NCBI GenBank assembly: GCA_029204225.1
Contig: CM055106.1
Span: forward strand, 3,091,519 to 3,155,518
Reading direction: 5' to 3'
Source: Diphasiastrum complanatum
Taxonomy: Eukaryota > Streptophyta > Lycopodiopsida > Lycopodiales > Lycopodiaceae
DNA length: 64,000 nucleotides
Below the pieces are notes generated by a model. The model saw only the letters and a program-made list of their open reading frames with translations. It made no database searches and was not told the DNA's origin. A program made the position numbers and the translations under genes. Below, in pieces: positions 21,258-32,105 of the stretch. The first letter of the stretch is position 1, and every line of letters starts with the position of its first letter.

Positions 21258-21900
21258 GAGGCAATGTGCTGCCATGAGGTTGGTGTAAGCACGGTCTGTG
21301 CCTTGTGGGGTGTGGGGTGACATATTCGTGATAGCCACCATTCGTTTAGCTATAAGGGCTATCGACCAAATTTGGTGGGGGCGTTACTGAGGCAATGTGC
21401 TGCCTAACGGTAAAAGCACGGGTGCGTCCACGATTTGGGTGGTATGCTGCCGATCGTTTAGCTATAAGGATATCGACTAGTTTTGGTGGGGCGTTACTGA
21501 GGCAATGTGCTGCCTAATGGTGAAAGCACGGGTGCTTCCACGGGGGTGGTATATTCAAGGATAGCTGTCATTCGTTTAGCTACAAGGGCTATCGACCAAA
21601 TTTGGTGGGAGCATTACTGAGGCAATGTGCTACCTAACGGTGAAAGCACGGGTGCGTCCACGATTGGGGGGTATGTTGCCAATCATTTAGCTATAAGGGC
21701 TATCGACTAGATTTGGTGGGGGCGTTATTGAGGCAATGTGCTGCCTAACGGTGAAAGCACGGGTGCGTCCACGGGGGTGGTATATTCAAGGATAGTTGCC
21801 GATCGTTTAGCTATAAGGGCTATCGGCCAAAAAGTGGTGGGGCGTGACTGAGGCAATGTGCTGCTTAATGGTGAGAGCATGGACAGTTGGAGGGGTGTCC
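21258..21900 (+). repeat. Tandem array of about six 110-131 bp units
   Basis: Units start with GAGGCAATGTGCTGCC at 21258, 21389, 21499, 21619, 21730 and 21850, giving lengths 131, 110, 120, 111 and 120. Each contains AAAGCACGGGTGCGTCCACG or a close variant and TTTAGCTATAAGGGCTATCG. Short and long units alternate (variants with TATTCAAGGATAG versus ATGCTGCCGATC), suggesting a two-unit higher-order repeat. More diverged copies precede it from about 21105. Confidence 0.9.
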
Positions 21901-23719
21901 TATGTGGGCTAATTCTGTGATTGATTTGTATGGGCACGACCAGGCAAAGGTCCGTTGGCAGGACCATCTCAAAGGGGGACCTTGTCTTTGTTACTTGTTA
22001 GTAAACATGTCTGAGTGTCTTACTTGTATGTATTCGTGGTGAGTCTTAGTACTCGTGCTTTGCCTGGTTTGCATGATTGCTTGTGATACAAGGAGTTGAT
22101 GGCTCAAGAAGGAACCTTTCTTTTGAAGGCTGATATCATCAAACAAAGAGGACTACAGAATCTGTGGGGCAGATTTGCAGCTCAAGTACTCGCACGTGAA
22201 TGGCAACGAAACGACTCAATGTTTGCAAAGGATGGATGGCTAGCATGTTCCTTGGGTTAGTTTCATTTGCGACAATGCCCACCGGACGCAAGCAGGAAGT
22301 CAAAAGTTGGAAAGGGCAATTTCAGGGGAGATCTTCTATGGAGTAGTTGGTCTTCATTTTGGGACTGCCACCTTCGAAACTGAAACTCACTGAGCATGGG
22401 TGATATCCAGTATCAGTTGGGTTTCTCCTCAAAGGGGAAAGACTAGGATCCTCTTCAGATATTGGCAACAAGTTGGATCGAGCCAAAATCCTAGCAGATG
22501 GGAAGCAAAGTGTTGGAAAGGCTTTTTGTCCGAAGAACTCTACTCTAAGTCCGATCAGCTGATTTTATAAGTGGAGGAGAACTGTCACACACACCTCTCT
22601 CTTGGGGCAAATTTTGAATGAAAGTTGATCGAAACGGGGGCAAATTCAAGGTGACCTAGCCATACTCACACGAGGAGACTGGCGAACTTTGGACCTAATA
22701 AGTTGACAAGTTTTTTGTTGTGGAAAGAAAAGCTTGTTATAGGCTTTCTTTGGACCAGCAATGATGAGGAAACATATGAGTACACTGGCTTGTGTTATGT
22801 GTAAGGCAGCTGATCAATGAAGGAACTGTGAAAGTTGAGTCTTGCATGAGAGACTTGGTATTTTGAACGGACGCTAAGGGACAGTTCGCGTTGAGATCGG
22901 ACTAGTGCAAACTTTGGGTGCATGTGTTTGATTCAAGAGAGCTACTTGAAGCCAAGCTCGATGTACACTTCTTGTTTTGACTGTGAGGCAACTGACCAGT
23001 GATAGAATTGTGAAAGTCAAGTTTTGCGCGACGGACATGGTGCTTCAAACAAACGCGAAAAGATAGTTCGGATGCGGATCAAACTGGTGTGACCCTTTGG
23101 CTTTCCACGAGGTCAATGGTTACATTTGGGCTGATTCAAAGAACTGCTTCAAGCTAAGTGAGAGGTGCATTGCGGAGTACTCAATCTTTGCCTACCTTAA
23201 AGAGCCAAGATGAAAAAGTATCAAGATCAGGCTGGGACAAGGAGAGAAACCAAGGTTCAGAGGCAACAAGGCACGGAGTGGACCACAAAAGTGGGCAATC
23301 AAACGATAAATCCTTTGGCTAAGGGAGCCTTGATACCTGTGCGGAACTGATCAAATCTGGAGCTCAAGGAGCTCAACACAAAGTGCATCAAGGACAAATC
23401 AGGAGCTCAAAGGAGTTCCAAAGTCGAAAGTCAGAAGCGACAGGGGCGAAAATTTTAAAGAAAGGCCTCTGTCACCAGTTAATAAGATTTTTGGGTTTTA
23501 CGAAAGCGATATCAAATCTACGTTTTTCCCAGGCAAAGAGATATTTTCAAGTTATGTAATTTTTCAGTACAAAAAGCTGAGCCTCCGACTTGTGGTGTGC
23601 TAGCTTCAATGTTAATAAAAAGTGGCCAGTAAATTGAGTACTGTGCCAAGTAGCTTATTATTTTAATTTGGAGACACCTTTACTTTAATCTGACATTTGA
23701 TGAGGACATCAGATTTTAT
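21901..23719 (+). other. Non-coding internal region of the LARD-type element
   Basis: No ORF resembling retroelement proteins in any frame. Two related sections are visible: AGCTGATCAATGAAGGAACTGTGAAAGT near 22807 and ACTGACCAGTGATAGAATTGTGAAAGT near 22990, each followed by CAAGTTTTG- or GAGTCTTGC-like text, so this part is also internally duplicated. Confidence 0.6.
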
Positions 23720-23733
23720 AAAGGTGGGGTGGA
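23720..23733 (+). other. Polypurine tract of the LARD-type element
   Basis: AAAGGTGGGGTGGA lies directly before the 3' LTR start TGTTGTAAAG. Confidence 0.75.
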
Positions 23734-24928
23734 TGTTGTAAAGCTACCTTTACCAGCTTTACTTCCGGCGCCACTGGTGCCAGTTATGTCCCCGGCGCCA
23801 GCAGCGCCCCTACTGCTCCCGCGCCACTATGACCAGAATCCAGCCGGCGCCAAGTTCCTATGGCTGAAAATCTTTGATCGATTCTAGCGGAGTCTAGAGA
23901 GCTCAGATCGATGTGCAATCACCTCACACGATCTAGGCATGATTAAAGGAAGCCTAGGGATAAATAGAATCTAGAGAGAGAAAATGACTTTCTAGAAAGA
24001 GAAAATTCTAGAGAGAGAAAAATGTGCTTTACCAGCTTGGGTAGAGTGCTTGGTATGAGGGGGGGTGCCGAATCACACCAATACTATAGGAGAGTGCGGG
24101 TTGCGACTCAGGACGAGCTCCAACCAAGTCTCAGCCTCCCTTGCTGGAATGTTGTCATGGCTCTCGCCTTGGCATGCTAGCGCCCCGGAGACGAGGGTCG
24201 GTCACACACTTGAGATGTAACCTTCTCAAATCTATCAATAAAGTGGGATTTTTCTCAAACTGACTCTGATTACCTTCTGAGTTATAGTGTTCGGTAAAAG
24301 CGCCAGTTGTAAGGCCGCTTCCAAATTTTTAAGTTGGCACATAGCTAAGGGTCGTATCCCGGGACGCCAACAGTATGCCGTCGGGACCATTCGGTCTGTG
24401 GCGCCAGCGGTATGCTGTCGGGACCATTTGGTCCAGGAACTGGTTGTCTCCATATCTGTCACGGCTTGTGATTCAGAGTGTTCCTTGCATGAACATGAAT
24501 GGGTTAAGCTCTTGGGAAACGGGCTCTAACCTGTCGGCTGAGTTGGATGGCTTGCTTGGGTGGAAGTTACCTGTTTATGGCTGTCCAGTCTGGCGTGGCG
24601 CCAGGTTGGCTTCCAGCGCTCGTGACGAAGCTTTTAGTTGGTTAAGTCTGATGTAAGTCAGACCGCTTGCTTGGAATGGATGTTACTCGTTTGTAACAAA
24701 GCTTCGAGTTGGCGGCTTGCTTGGAGGGAAGTCACCCACATCAGGACCCCCGATCTGGCATGGCGCCAGGTTGGACCTCAATGTTGGTTTTAGGAACTTC
24801 AAGTTGGTTAAGTCTGATCGTTGTTGGCGAGTTGGCTGCTTGTATGTCAAGTGGGTGTGGATGGCAAGAGTTGAAGGCTGGGAAGCTAAGTCGTGGTTCC
24901 CGGCTCCCTTTGGGATGCCTGCGTTACA
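23734..24928 (+). repeat. 3' LTR of the LARD-type element (1195 bp)
   Basis: It begins TGTTGTAAAGCTACC and ends GCGTTACA. The first 115 bases carry GGCGCC boxes and match the fragment ending at 490 (minus). Compared with the left LTR it lacks about 21 bases in the GTTGGTTAAGT repeats near 24708. Confidence 0.88.
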
Positions 24929-25250
24929 AGAGGGCAAGCTTGAAAGCAATGTCATAATTGTGTCTTGATCGTCTATGACTGATCCGACAATGGCCATCTG
25001 TTGCAAGAGATTCTTAAACTGGTTAATGTGACTCTGGAGAGAATCACCATTAGACACTTGAATGTGAAGAATTTCTTTCGTAGATGTAACTTAGTAGTTA
25101 CGTCCCTCATGTCATATAGTGAGTTTAGGATGTCCCAAATGTCTTTTGACATTTTAGCTTTAGCTATGTGTCCAATCTGGGTATCTGATATATTGAGGAT
25201 AATAAGCACAAAAGTCTTACCATCCTTCGATTTCCACTTTGAGTCTTATT
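24929..25250 (-). pseudogene. Copia family B gag fragment
   Basis: Minus-strand translation from 25250 gives FVLIILNISDTQIGHIAKAK, then WDILNSLYDMRDVTTKLHLR and, in a shifted frame, SHINQFKNLLQQMAIVGS followed by LLSSLPS. This is the middle of the copia B gag (compare 18120-17830 minus). The right LARD LTR cuts it after LLSSLPS. Confidence 0.85.
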
Positions 25251-28030
25251 GACAGATCCCCTTCCCTAGAGGATCTGTTGGTTTCAATTTCTTTTACTTA
25301 CATCTTCTTCTGCCTGTCAGCAGAGGCAGTGGGCTCTTGCTTAAGTTATTCGTTCTTGTTCAAAGCCCAAAATCAGGCATAAGGGAATAACTCAGGGTCG
25401 TTCTCTCTTGAAAGCACTCACATTCAAATAGAGATGCAAGCCATGAACATTCAATAGATAGATCAGCATGCAGCCCAAATGAATATTCAATAGATTCTAC
25501 AACTACCTACTCTAAAAATGAAGTGAATCAGATCTTACACTTTGCTATAACTGAGCTACACTTGCATTAATCCACAAAACTGAAACAAGAATTAATCTAC
25601 AACATTTTAGAAGTCCAAGAATCAAAAAACCAACCAACCTTTTGATTTTTGGACATCCCAAGAACATCAAGAACTAAATGTTGGAGGATATGCAATATTT
25701 GCACCACATTTCTAGCCTATTTAGTTTACCTCATGTTGGCTCCTACATTAATCCACAAACAAGAAAAGAAGACTAATCCACTCTAGGAAAGCAGCAAATC
25801 TAATCCACTCTACAATCCACAACCACACACAAAGGAGGGAAGGGCAAGATCATAAATGCATCACTCAAGAAACAAGCATGATCAAGGAGCTCAATGGATG
25901 CACCAAAACTCGTGGAGGCTCTTCCCATTTCAGCATGGAGTAAGTACATTTCACAAGAAGCTCCTCTTCACAAATAGGGTGTCTCTTAAATAAGCAAGAG
26001 AGCTCCTTAGGTAGCATCCTAGTAGAATTTGCACATTTCACAAATTACAAGTGGAATAATGCTCTCCACTAGAGGTCACCATCAAAAGGTGACTCACTCT
26101 ACTTTCTTTAAGTACTTGCATTTATTACTTTAGCCTAGAAATACTAGTTCCTACATGGTCATTCCATCTTTTGGGATTCACCACGAGGCTTACACAGTTC
26201 TTGCTTGTCAATACTACTAGTATTCGTCGGCTCTCATACTCGGCTCTTAGTCTTTGTTCATCTCGTCTTCTAGGAGACCTCCTCGGTCTAAGGTGAGAGG
26301 TGCTCTTGAGTTGCTCTGTCCAAGTATCTTGGGGATTCGTCAGAATCAGCCAACATCATCCCACCCTAATGTGTTGCAGGACCCATTGCAACTCATATTG
26401 GACGATGTCGCTCCGCTTCCGCATAGGTGAGGAGCTCACTTTATTTTGCAGGTTTATGGTTGTCTTCATCTTTCTTTTTCTGCAGCTCTTTCTTGTGATC
26501 CGTTACTTTTGGATCTCTTTGGGCTTCATAGGAGGGGATTCAACTATCATTTCCCCAGAGAGTTTCTTTTGATCAAGATTGATCTAACTCATCTGTTGCC
26601 TAAGTTTTGTCCTTTCCTCCTCAACTTCTTTGCTTAATTTCTTATGTCTTCTAGATGCTTCGCCTGCTTCTTAGATCTTCGTTTGGCTGATCGTCCATTG
26701 TAGGTGGCAGTTAGTCTCTGCAAGACACTTGCAATGATCTATCAGCTGCTTCGGTAAGACTATCAAAAACTAGGAATTTCTCAGAAGAACAATGAATTGA
26801 TAATAAACAAACAGATGGAAGGTAGGGTGGAGGTGGTGACATCGGTAGATGGTGTGGACGATAGGCATGAGGACGGGCACAGAAGTATGGCAAGAGATCG
26901 ATTAAAAGAGGAGACTGATTTTCCAATGTTTGTGTTTTCCTTTTCTGAAGGATCTTTGTCGTGATTGGAATACTTCTTCTGATTGAGTCGCTTTGGATTG
27001 CCCATCTGTTCTCTTAGCCTTGTCATTTTCATATTTGACTTGTGACCTTCGTTGTCGATCTTGCGATGTTGTTGCTAGCAACGTAACTGCACTAGTGGAT
27101 CCAAGCAGATCCACTCTCTCCCCCCCAAAAAATTTGTTGGTGGAGATGTTGTTGCTGGTAATTGTTCATGTTCGGGATTGGATCGGTGTGTGGAACACGT
27201 AGTTGAAATACGTTGTTGAACATGCGACTGGACTAAAGATTGAACAAATTTTAACTAAATTTGTTTCAATCTTGCTGAAGTTGACTCGAAGATTAATATG
27301 AAAATGAGATGTAGGAATTAATTCTAACATGGCATGGATTTCTCATATTTTTCAAAAATCCTAAACTATTGTACAAGGGGATCTGAAGATGGATAGATGA
27401 ATGAAAATGTGTTCTCGAGATGCTCTACGGAAGACTCTCATGCAGTAGGTATTTCTCATGCAAAAATCAATCACACACTAGGAATGAAGAGCAACAAAGA
27501 AATAAACAAACTGTATAGAGAGTGAGAACTGTATAGCAATTGTCGAACAAAACTTGCATTCATCAACATTGATGATTTACTTTGGTAGTTGCAATATGTC
27601 ATTTATTTTGTAGAGTAATGTGACTTACTCGTACATGCCCTTGTCAAAACAAGGCAGGGTTGGTGACACTAAAATCGACTATCATTGATAGTAGAAGTTG
27701 TAAGATATAGCCTTGAGATGCATGTATGGGTGAGGGACTATGTCCTGAGTACCTCTCTGAGCAAGAGATTCGGAACCGAATCTCTATCTGGATTTTCGAT
27801 TCCTAAATTTATTGTGTATTGGCACATTGGAGATCTTATCAGCATGTGGAAAGACAAATAGATGTGAGGTTGCAGAAGTGGAAAAACTGTCAATTCTTTG
27901 TGGAGGTTGCTCTTGGTTGGACATTGTAGCAGATGACAGAATATCGGTTTCGCTTTCCTCCTACAAGGACTCATGTCATATCAGTGTCTTTTTGCATGTT
28001 TGGAGCTGGTGTATTGTGCGGTAATGTAGA
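25251..28030. other. Unassigned DNA
   Basis: No gene recognised. Minus-strand open patches rich in Q, K, E and R (for example 26902-27114) could be decayed gag downstream of the gypsy-like gag at 28.1-29.2 kb, but I see no protease or polymerase motif. Confidence 0.4.
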
Positions 28031-29220
28031 AGTTTGCAAGAAAATTCTCGAGTGAGCAACAAGTTGAACTATTGGTTGCTATAGTGCTCGTGTTGTATTG
28101 TCGTGAGGATCCTATTGTGAGTCATAACGGACGTGGCGTGCAGGTAGGACCTTGTTGGGTTGTTTTGGACAGTCTTTGAAACTGTGTTTTCTAACGCAGT
28201 CGGGACACTCGGCATGGTACTTGGTCTTGACTAGGCAATCAACCATGAAATGGGCGGTTTCACCACAGATGAAACATCGGTTGTTCAATGGTCCTTGTAT
28301 AACTGCATAGCCATCTTGTATGGCGAATGGTTCTGGAGCTTCTGGTGGATATTCATAAGAAGTTAAGAAATTTCCAGATTGTGACGGTTGTTCTTCATAT
28401 TGTTGGACTGTATGCTGATATGAAGGACAAGCATCAACAGGATGCGTAGCCCGACAGTGTGGGCACCATATTGGTTTTCATCTATAAGATACATGTGCAG
28501 GGTTTGGCTAACCATGCATACTACTTTGGATAGACTCTAGGGTAGCTTGAAACTCATTGGTGAGTTTCTCCATCTGTAGTTGATGTTGCTTATTAAGCAA
28601 CTCCAACTGGGATTTTCAAAGCTGATCTCGGGTTTCCTCGATCGGCTTCGACTCATGGACAGGAGCACATGGTGCTCTTCTTTCCCTAGATTCATGAACA
28701 TCTAATCCCTTGTCCTCTTCTTTGATGGGATCAAACATAGCTAACTTTAGGCTCATATATTCATCATTGGATTTAAGCTCGTGTTTAATCCATCTTGGAA
28801 GGCCGACTAAGAACCAGATGATGGGCAAAGAACCAGATGATGGGCATTCGTTTGGAGGGCTATTCTTGTACTTGACTTTTGAGGCATTTGAAACGCTCGA
28901 TATAGTCTCGTACACATTCATCTTTTGTCATCTTGATGTTTTCTTCACGATCAAGGTTGAAAAATCAATCACGTGCTTTAGCGATCATGGTCATTGAAAA
29001 CAGTTGGACCATAGCATCGGGAGATGTTCCGCCATACACATCACATGCATTCTCAAAGATTTGCAAAAATCTTTGAGGGTCCTAAGTACCGTCAAACTTT
29101 GGTAGATCTAGCTTGGGTGTACGTCTCTCTAGATGAGCTCCGTGAGTGGTAGAAGCACATTAAGGTTGGTTCGGACCTAGGAGGTTCAGCACCAAAAGAA
29201 GTAAATGGTGTTTTTTAGAT
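28031..29220 (-). pseudogene. Ty3/gypsy-type gag with three zinc knuckles, decayed
   Basis: Minus-strand translation yields TPKLDLPKFDGT, a stop, DPQRFLQIFENACDVYGGTS, SMTMIAKARD, a stop, and MTKDECVRDYIERFKCLKSQ, which is the capsid region of plant gypsy gag. Further along come three CCHC-like motifs: CPHCRATHPVDAC (28465-28427), CFICGETAHFMVDC (28276-28235, the standard CX2CX4HX4C) and CPDCVRKHSFKDC (28207-28169). At least three stops and a short tandem duplication near 28810-28845 (AGAACCAGATGATGGGCA twice) break it. It is the only gypsy-type coding remnant I could identify. No pol is attached. Confidence 0.75.
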
Positions 29221-30112
29221 TTTTTTTTTTTTTTGTATCGGGTTGAAAATTTGTCTGGATCGGAAAAAAGGATTATCTATTCTTGCTTTCATAGAATTTA
29301 AAACATTGATCATCCTTTGGACAAGTCTCATTTTTTAAAATGTACATTCAATTTTGGGTAATGTACAAAAGGTATACCTATTAGCCTCATGATCCAACCT
29401 TGCTTGGATCCATGAATGTATATATCATTAATGTACTTGACCTACTATTTGGCCTATGCATGGAGTATAAATGTCCTTGACCTACCAATGGACATACGTA
29501 TAAGGTAATGTATCTGAGGAGGGACTTTATGCCTCTAAGTGCTTTGCTTGAGGGTGCACCCCAAGGACAATAGGGCATGAGGGAAGCCGTGAAGAACCTA
29601 TCCAAAACTCTACTTGACAAGATATTTTTGCTTGCTTAATCCTTTATGGCTATCATGCCCTATTCGAGAAGGTAATTAAGGATGTTCAAAATATATGCAC
29701 ATTGGGCGTACTAAATGTTTTCTTATCCTAAAAAAAAGAAAAGCTTTGGCACACTCTCTTTGCTTGCACAAGCTCTCAAAAGAAGACTAACAAAATGCTA
29801 TACATAAAGCAAAGTCATGTGGTATTCATAATGTGAGGTGTCATTTCAATTGCTCCCACAACCTTTGTGTGAGCAGGTCCCCAACATAATGTCATCTTAT
29901 AATATATATTAGTATAAGTTACTAAATTCTCTCATTTCTTTAGGTATGCACCCAACTCCAAAAGAAAAAAAAGAAGCAAAAAAGAAGGACAAAGGTACCC
30001 CAAATTTCAATCCAATCCACCCACAATACGTTAAGTCTACAAAACTTCACATTTATTTGCATCCTTTTTTTTTTTTTCCCTGTTAAGCAACAATGGTCGG
30101 TTATATACAACA
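29221..30112. other. Unassigned DNA with homopolymer runs
   Basis: Poly-T near 29219-29234 and 30066-30077. No coding or repeat family recognised. Confidence 0.4.
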
Positions 30113-30255
30113 TATATACAACTTAGCAACGATATATTGACAAGGGAAAGCCCCTAAGATGTCATTTCGCGACGGTTGGAAACGTATATACAACTTAGCA
30201 ACGGTATATTGGCAAGGGAAAGCCCCTAAGATGTCATTTCGCGACAGTTGGGAAT
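30113..30255 (+). repeat. 72-bp tandem duplication
   Basis: TATATACAACTTAGCAACG at 30113 recurs at 30185. The two units share GGGAAAGCCCCTAAGATGTC and TTTCGCGAC with few changes. Confidence 0.9.
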
Positions 30256-30633
30256 CGAGCTTGCGCCTAGCTGGATGCAGTTAACAACTCTACCCATACA
30301 ACCCATTGAGATTGACACATCTTTTGACTCTCATCTAAAGATCTACCCTAGCAAAGCAACTATCATGCCTTTCCCTACTTATATTATGTGCATATATAGT
30401 ATGCTTAGGATATGTCAATAGTATGTGCATCTATAGCATTGGTTGATAAATGTCCATGAAAGACGGGTGCTCTCGTCCCTTTGGCCGATGATACATATAT
30501 CGCAAGAGATTTTTTGGGGCGGCGGACGGATTTGACCATACTTGACCCCTCACTCCCCCTAAGATCGAGAGCGAGATCGGGATTCGGGGGCGAGGGAGAG
30601 AGAGCTTCGAGACGATCGAGCTGGGAGGCGAGG

Positions 30634-30810
30634 ATGTGTGTGGTGCTTGCAGCTGCTCACATCTTGGGGTGCAGCAATTTGTCTGCTAGTCAGAGAAATT
30701 CCTTGAAACAAACCAGAGAATTAGCAAGGTGCTTGAAGGCATATAAGCTTACTTGTTACTGTAACTACAGAATCTGTGGAACTTTCTGGCACTCACACAA
30801 GCCTTATTGA
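30634..30810 (+). CDS. Upstream ORF (58 aa) overlapping the DUF688 start codon
   Basis: The ATG at 30634 opens a 58-codon frame (MCVVLAAAHILG, ending FWHSHKPY) whose TGA at 30808-30810 overlaps the downstream ATG at 30810 by one base (TGATG). I recognise no domain. If the transcript includes it, ribosomes would finish it exactly on the main start, which favours coupled re-initiation or represses the main ORF. The frame is also open upstream to 30481 without an earlier ATG. It could equally be non-coding leader or lie in an intron. Confidence 0.35.
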   Translation: MCVVLAAAHILGCSNLSASQRNSLKQTRELARCLKAYKLTCYCNYRICGTFWHSHKPY

Positions 30811-32105
30811 TGGAACGCAGAGGTGAAGATTGGGTATATGAGTATTTTGAAGCTTGTGGAGCTTTTGATAGCCTGTCTTCTGGCCCTGATACAGTAAGGA
30901 CAGAGATGTTCTACTGCACTTCTGATTGTCAGAACGATTTCTTGCATGGAGAAGTGGCTGCTGATGCAAAAAGCAGCTCAATTGCACAAAAAGGATTCAC
31001 GGATGTGACTAGCAAGCTCAACCTGAGCCAGATGTCTAATGATTTTGATGTTTATATCTTCGATTGGGCGTGTGAGATGAGCCAGCAAGTGCCCTTTCTT
31101 TGGGAAGAGAAACCTGGCAAGCCAAAGGATGCTGCAAGGAAATCAAAAAGTCTTATAGAAAGAGATTTTGAACCTTATCCGTGGGTTTCTGGCTGCAAAG
31201 ATACGAATTCCCTCAAACCAACTGTAAAGGAGCTGATAATCAATGGCGAAAAAATCATGCCGCTGAAGCTACCACCTCGCCTGCAGCATCTTGGCTCGGA
31301 AAGAAGTTACTTCTTGTCTTCCAGTGACTGCTACCAATTCGATCCATTTTCTGAATCACCCTCATCCTCACTGGAAGGTAAACAGCTTGGGAAGGCGAAA
31401 TGCCTATGGCAACACCATATATCTCCTGCCAAAATCATACCCACGCGGGATGCTACGCTGAGTACCTTCCATGCTAGAAATAAAGACGCTCCTCCCAAGA
31501 TTCGTGGCTCCAGAAGCGGACCTCTCATCGGCGCCTTTGCCAAGCCTACTCGGAAGCATTCACAAATGGATTATCATATAGAGTTATTGCGGGCTCAGGT
31601 ACTTGCGAGAAGAAACGGTCTGGAAAAAGTTCTGCCAGAATTCTGTCCAAGTCCGAAGGAGCACTGTATCCAGAAAGTGGAAGAACATGGCACTTATGAG
31701 AACTACACAAAAGCATGCGAGAAAAGCAGCAACTATGCACACCAAGTAATAAATCACAGAAAAGTAAACCAAGAATCTCCTCGGGGAAACAATTACAGGG
31801 CTAAGTATTCAGAGTCGATGCATCAAAGGAAGAACGCGATCAAAAAACTTCATTCGATTCAGCATCAGCTTAAATTGGCTGAGAGGAGAGCTAGATTTCC
31901 AGTGGATGAGTTGCAGTACTGCCGATCAAACATGCATAAGCAAACAGACGAGATACAAAGAAAGGCTTCCTTGCCCAAAAGGTATGGACTTAGGATGTGT
32001 GGTGGCTCCTTTGACCTGATACCTGCAGCCATTTGCAACCCTGAACCACTTATGCATTTGATCGGCTCCTCAAGCCGGCCAATCTCCTCAACTCCACTCT
32101 GTTGA
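30810..32105 (+). CDS. DUF688 family protein, 431 aa
   Basis: A single uninterrupted frame from the ATG at 30810 (MERRGEDWVYEYFEACGAFD) to TGA. The hallmark of the plant-specific DUF688 family is visible: VPFLWEEKPGKPK at residues 94-106, followed by a short basic stretch and later LKLPPRL near residue 152. The family includes the Arabidopsis At4g00950-like proteins and has no established biochemical role. The rest is polar and Ser/Lys/Arg-rich with no signal peptide or membrane segment, so a soluble, possibly nuclear, largely disordered protein is likely (inference). An in-frame TTG precedes the ATG but is not a plausible plant start. No intron is needed to read it. It sits alone between repeat blocks, with an overlapping upstream ORF. 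Confidence 0.8.
   Translation: MERRGEDWVYEYFEACGAFDSLSSGPDTVRTEMFYCTSDCQNDFLHGEVAADAKSSSIAQKGFTDVTSKLNLSQMSNDFDVYIFDWACEMSQQVPFLWEEKPGKPKDAARKSKSLIERDFEPYPWVSGCKDTNSLKPTVKELIINGEKIMPLKLPPRLQHLGSERSYFLSSSDCYQFDPFSESPSSSLEGKQLGKAKCLWQHHISPAKIIPTRDATLSTFHARNKDAPPKIRGSRSGPLIGAFAKPTRKHSQMDYHIELLRAQVLARRNGLEKVLPEFCPSPKEHCIQKVEEHGTYENYTKACEKSSNYAHQVINHRKVNQESPRGNNYRAKYSESMHQRKNAIKKLHSIQHQLKLAERRARFPVDELQYCRSNMHKQTDEIQRKASLPKRYGLRMCGGSFDLIPAAICNPEPLMHLIGSSSRPISSTPLC

Larger units (their letters stand above)
19786..24928 (+). mobile_element. Large non-coding LTR retrotransposon (LARD-type)
   Basis: Two long LTRs (about 1.1-1.2 kb), an initiator tRNA-Met primer site just inside the left one and a purine tract before the right one enclose about 2.7 kb without a long ORF. 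No gag, protease, integrase or reverse transcriptase is seen in any frame, so replication would need enzymes from another element. The left LTR has a different first section from the right one and no matching target duplication is visible, so the two ends may come from different copies. The exact left boundary is uncertain. Confidence 0.8.

Noticed and set aside
491-24933. AGAGG beside the LTR start at 490 (minus) and AGAGG after the LTR end at 24928 as a shared target duplication.
   Set aside because: The two LTRs are in opposite orientation and the flanking sequences are unrelated, so a single insertion cannot explain it. A chance match of five bases is likely.
26300-27114. Pol or gag of a gypsy element in the minus-strand open patches.
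   Set aside because: No protease, polymerase or integrase motif could be read; charged composition alone is not enough.
30807-30809. TTG at 30807 as the DUF688 start.
   Set aside because: Plant genes do not normally start at TTG when an ATG follows immediately; the ATG at 30810 is used.
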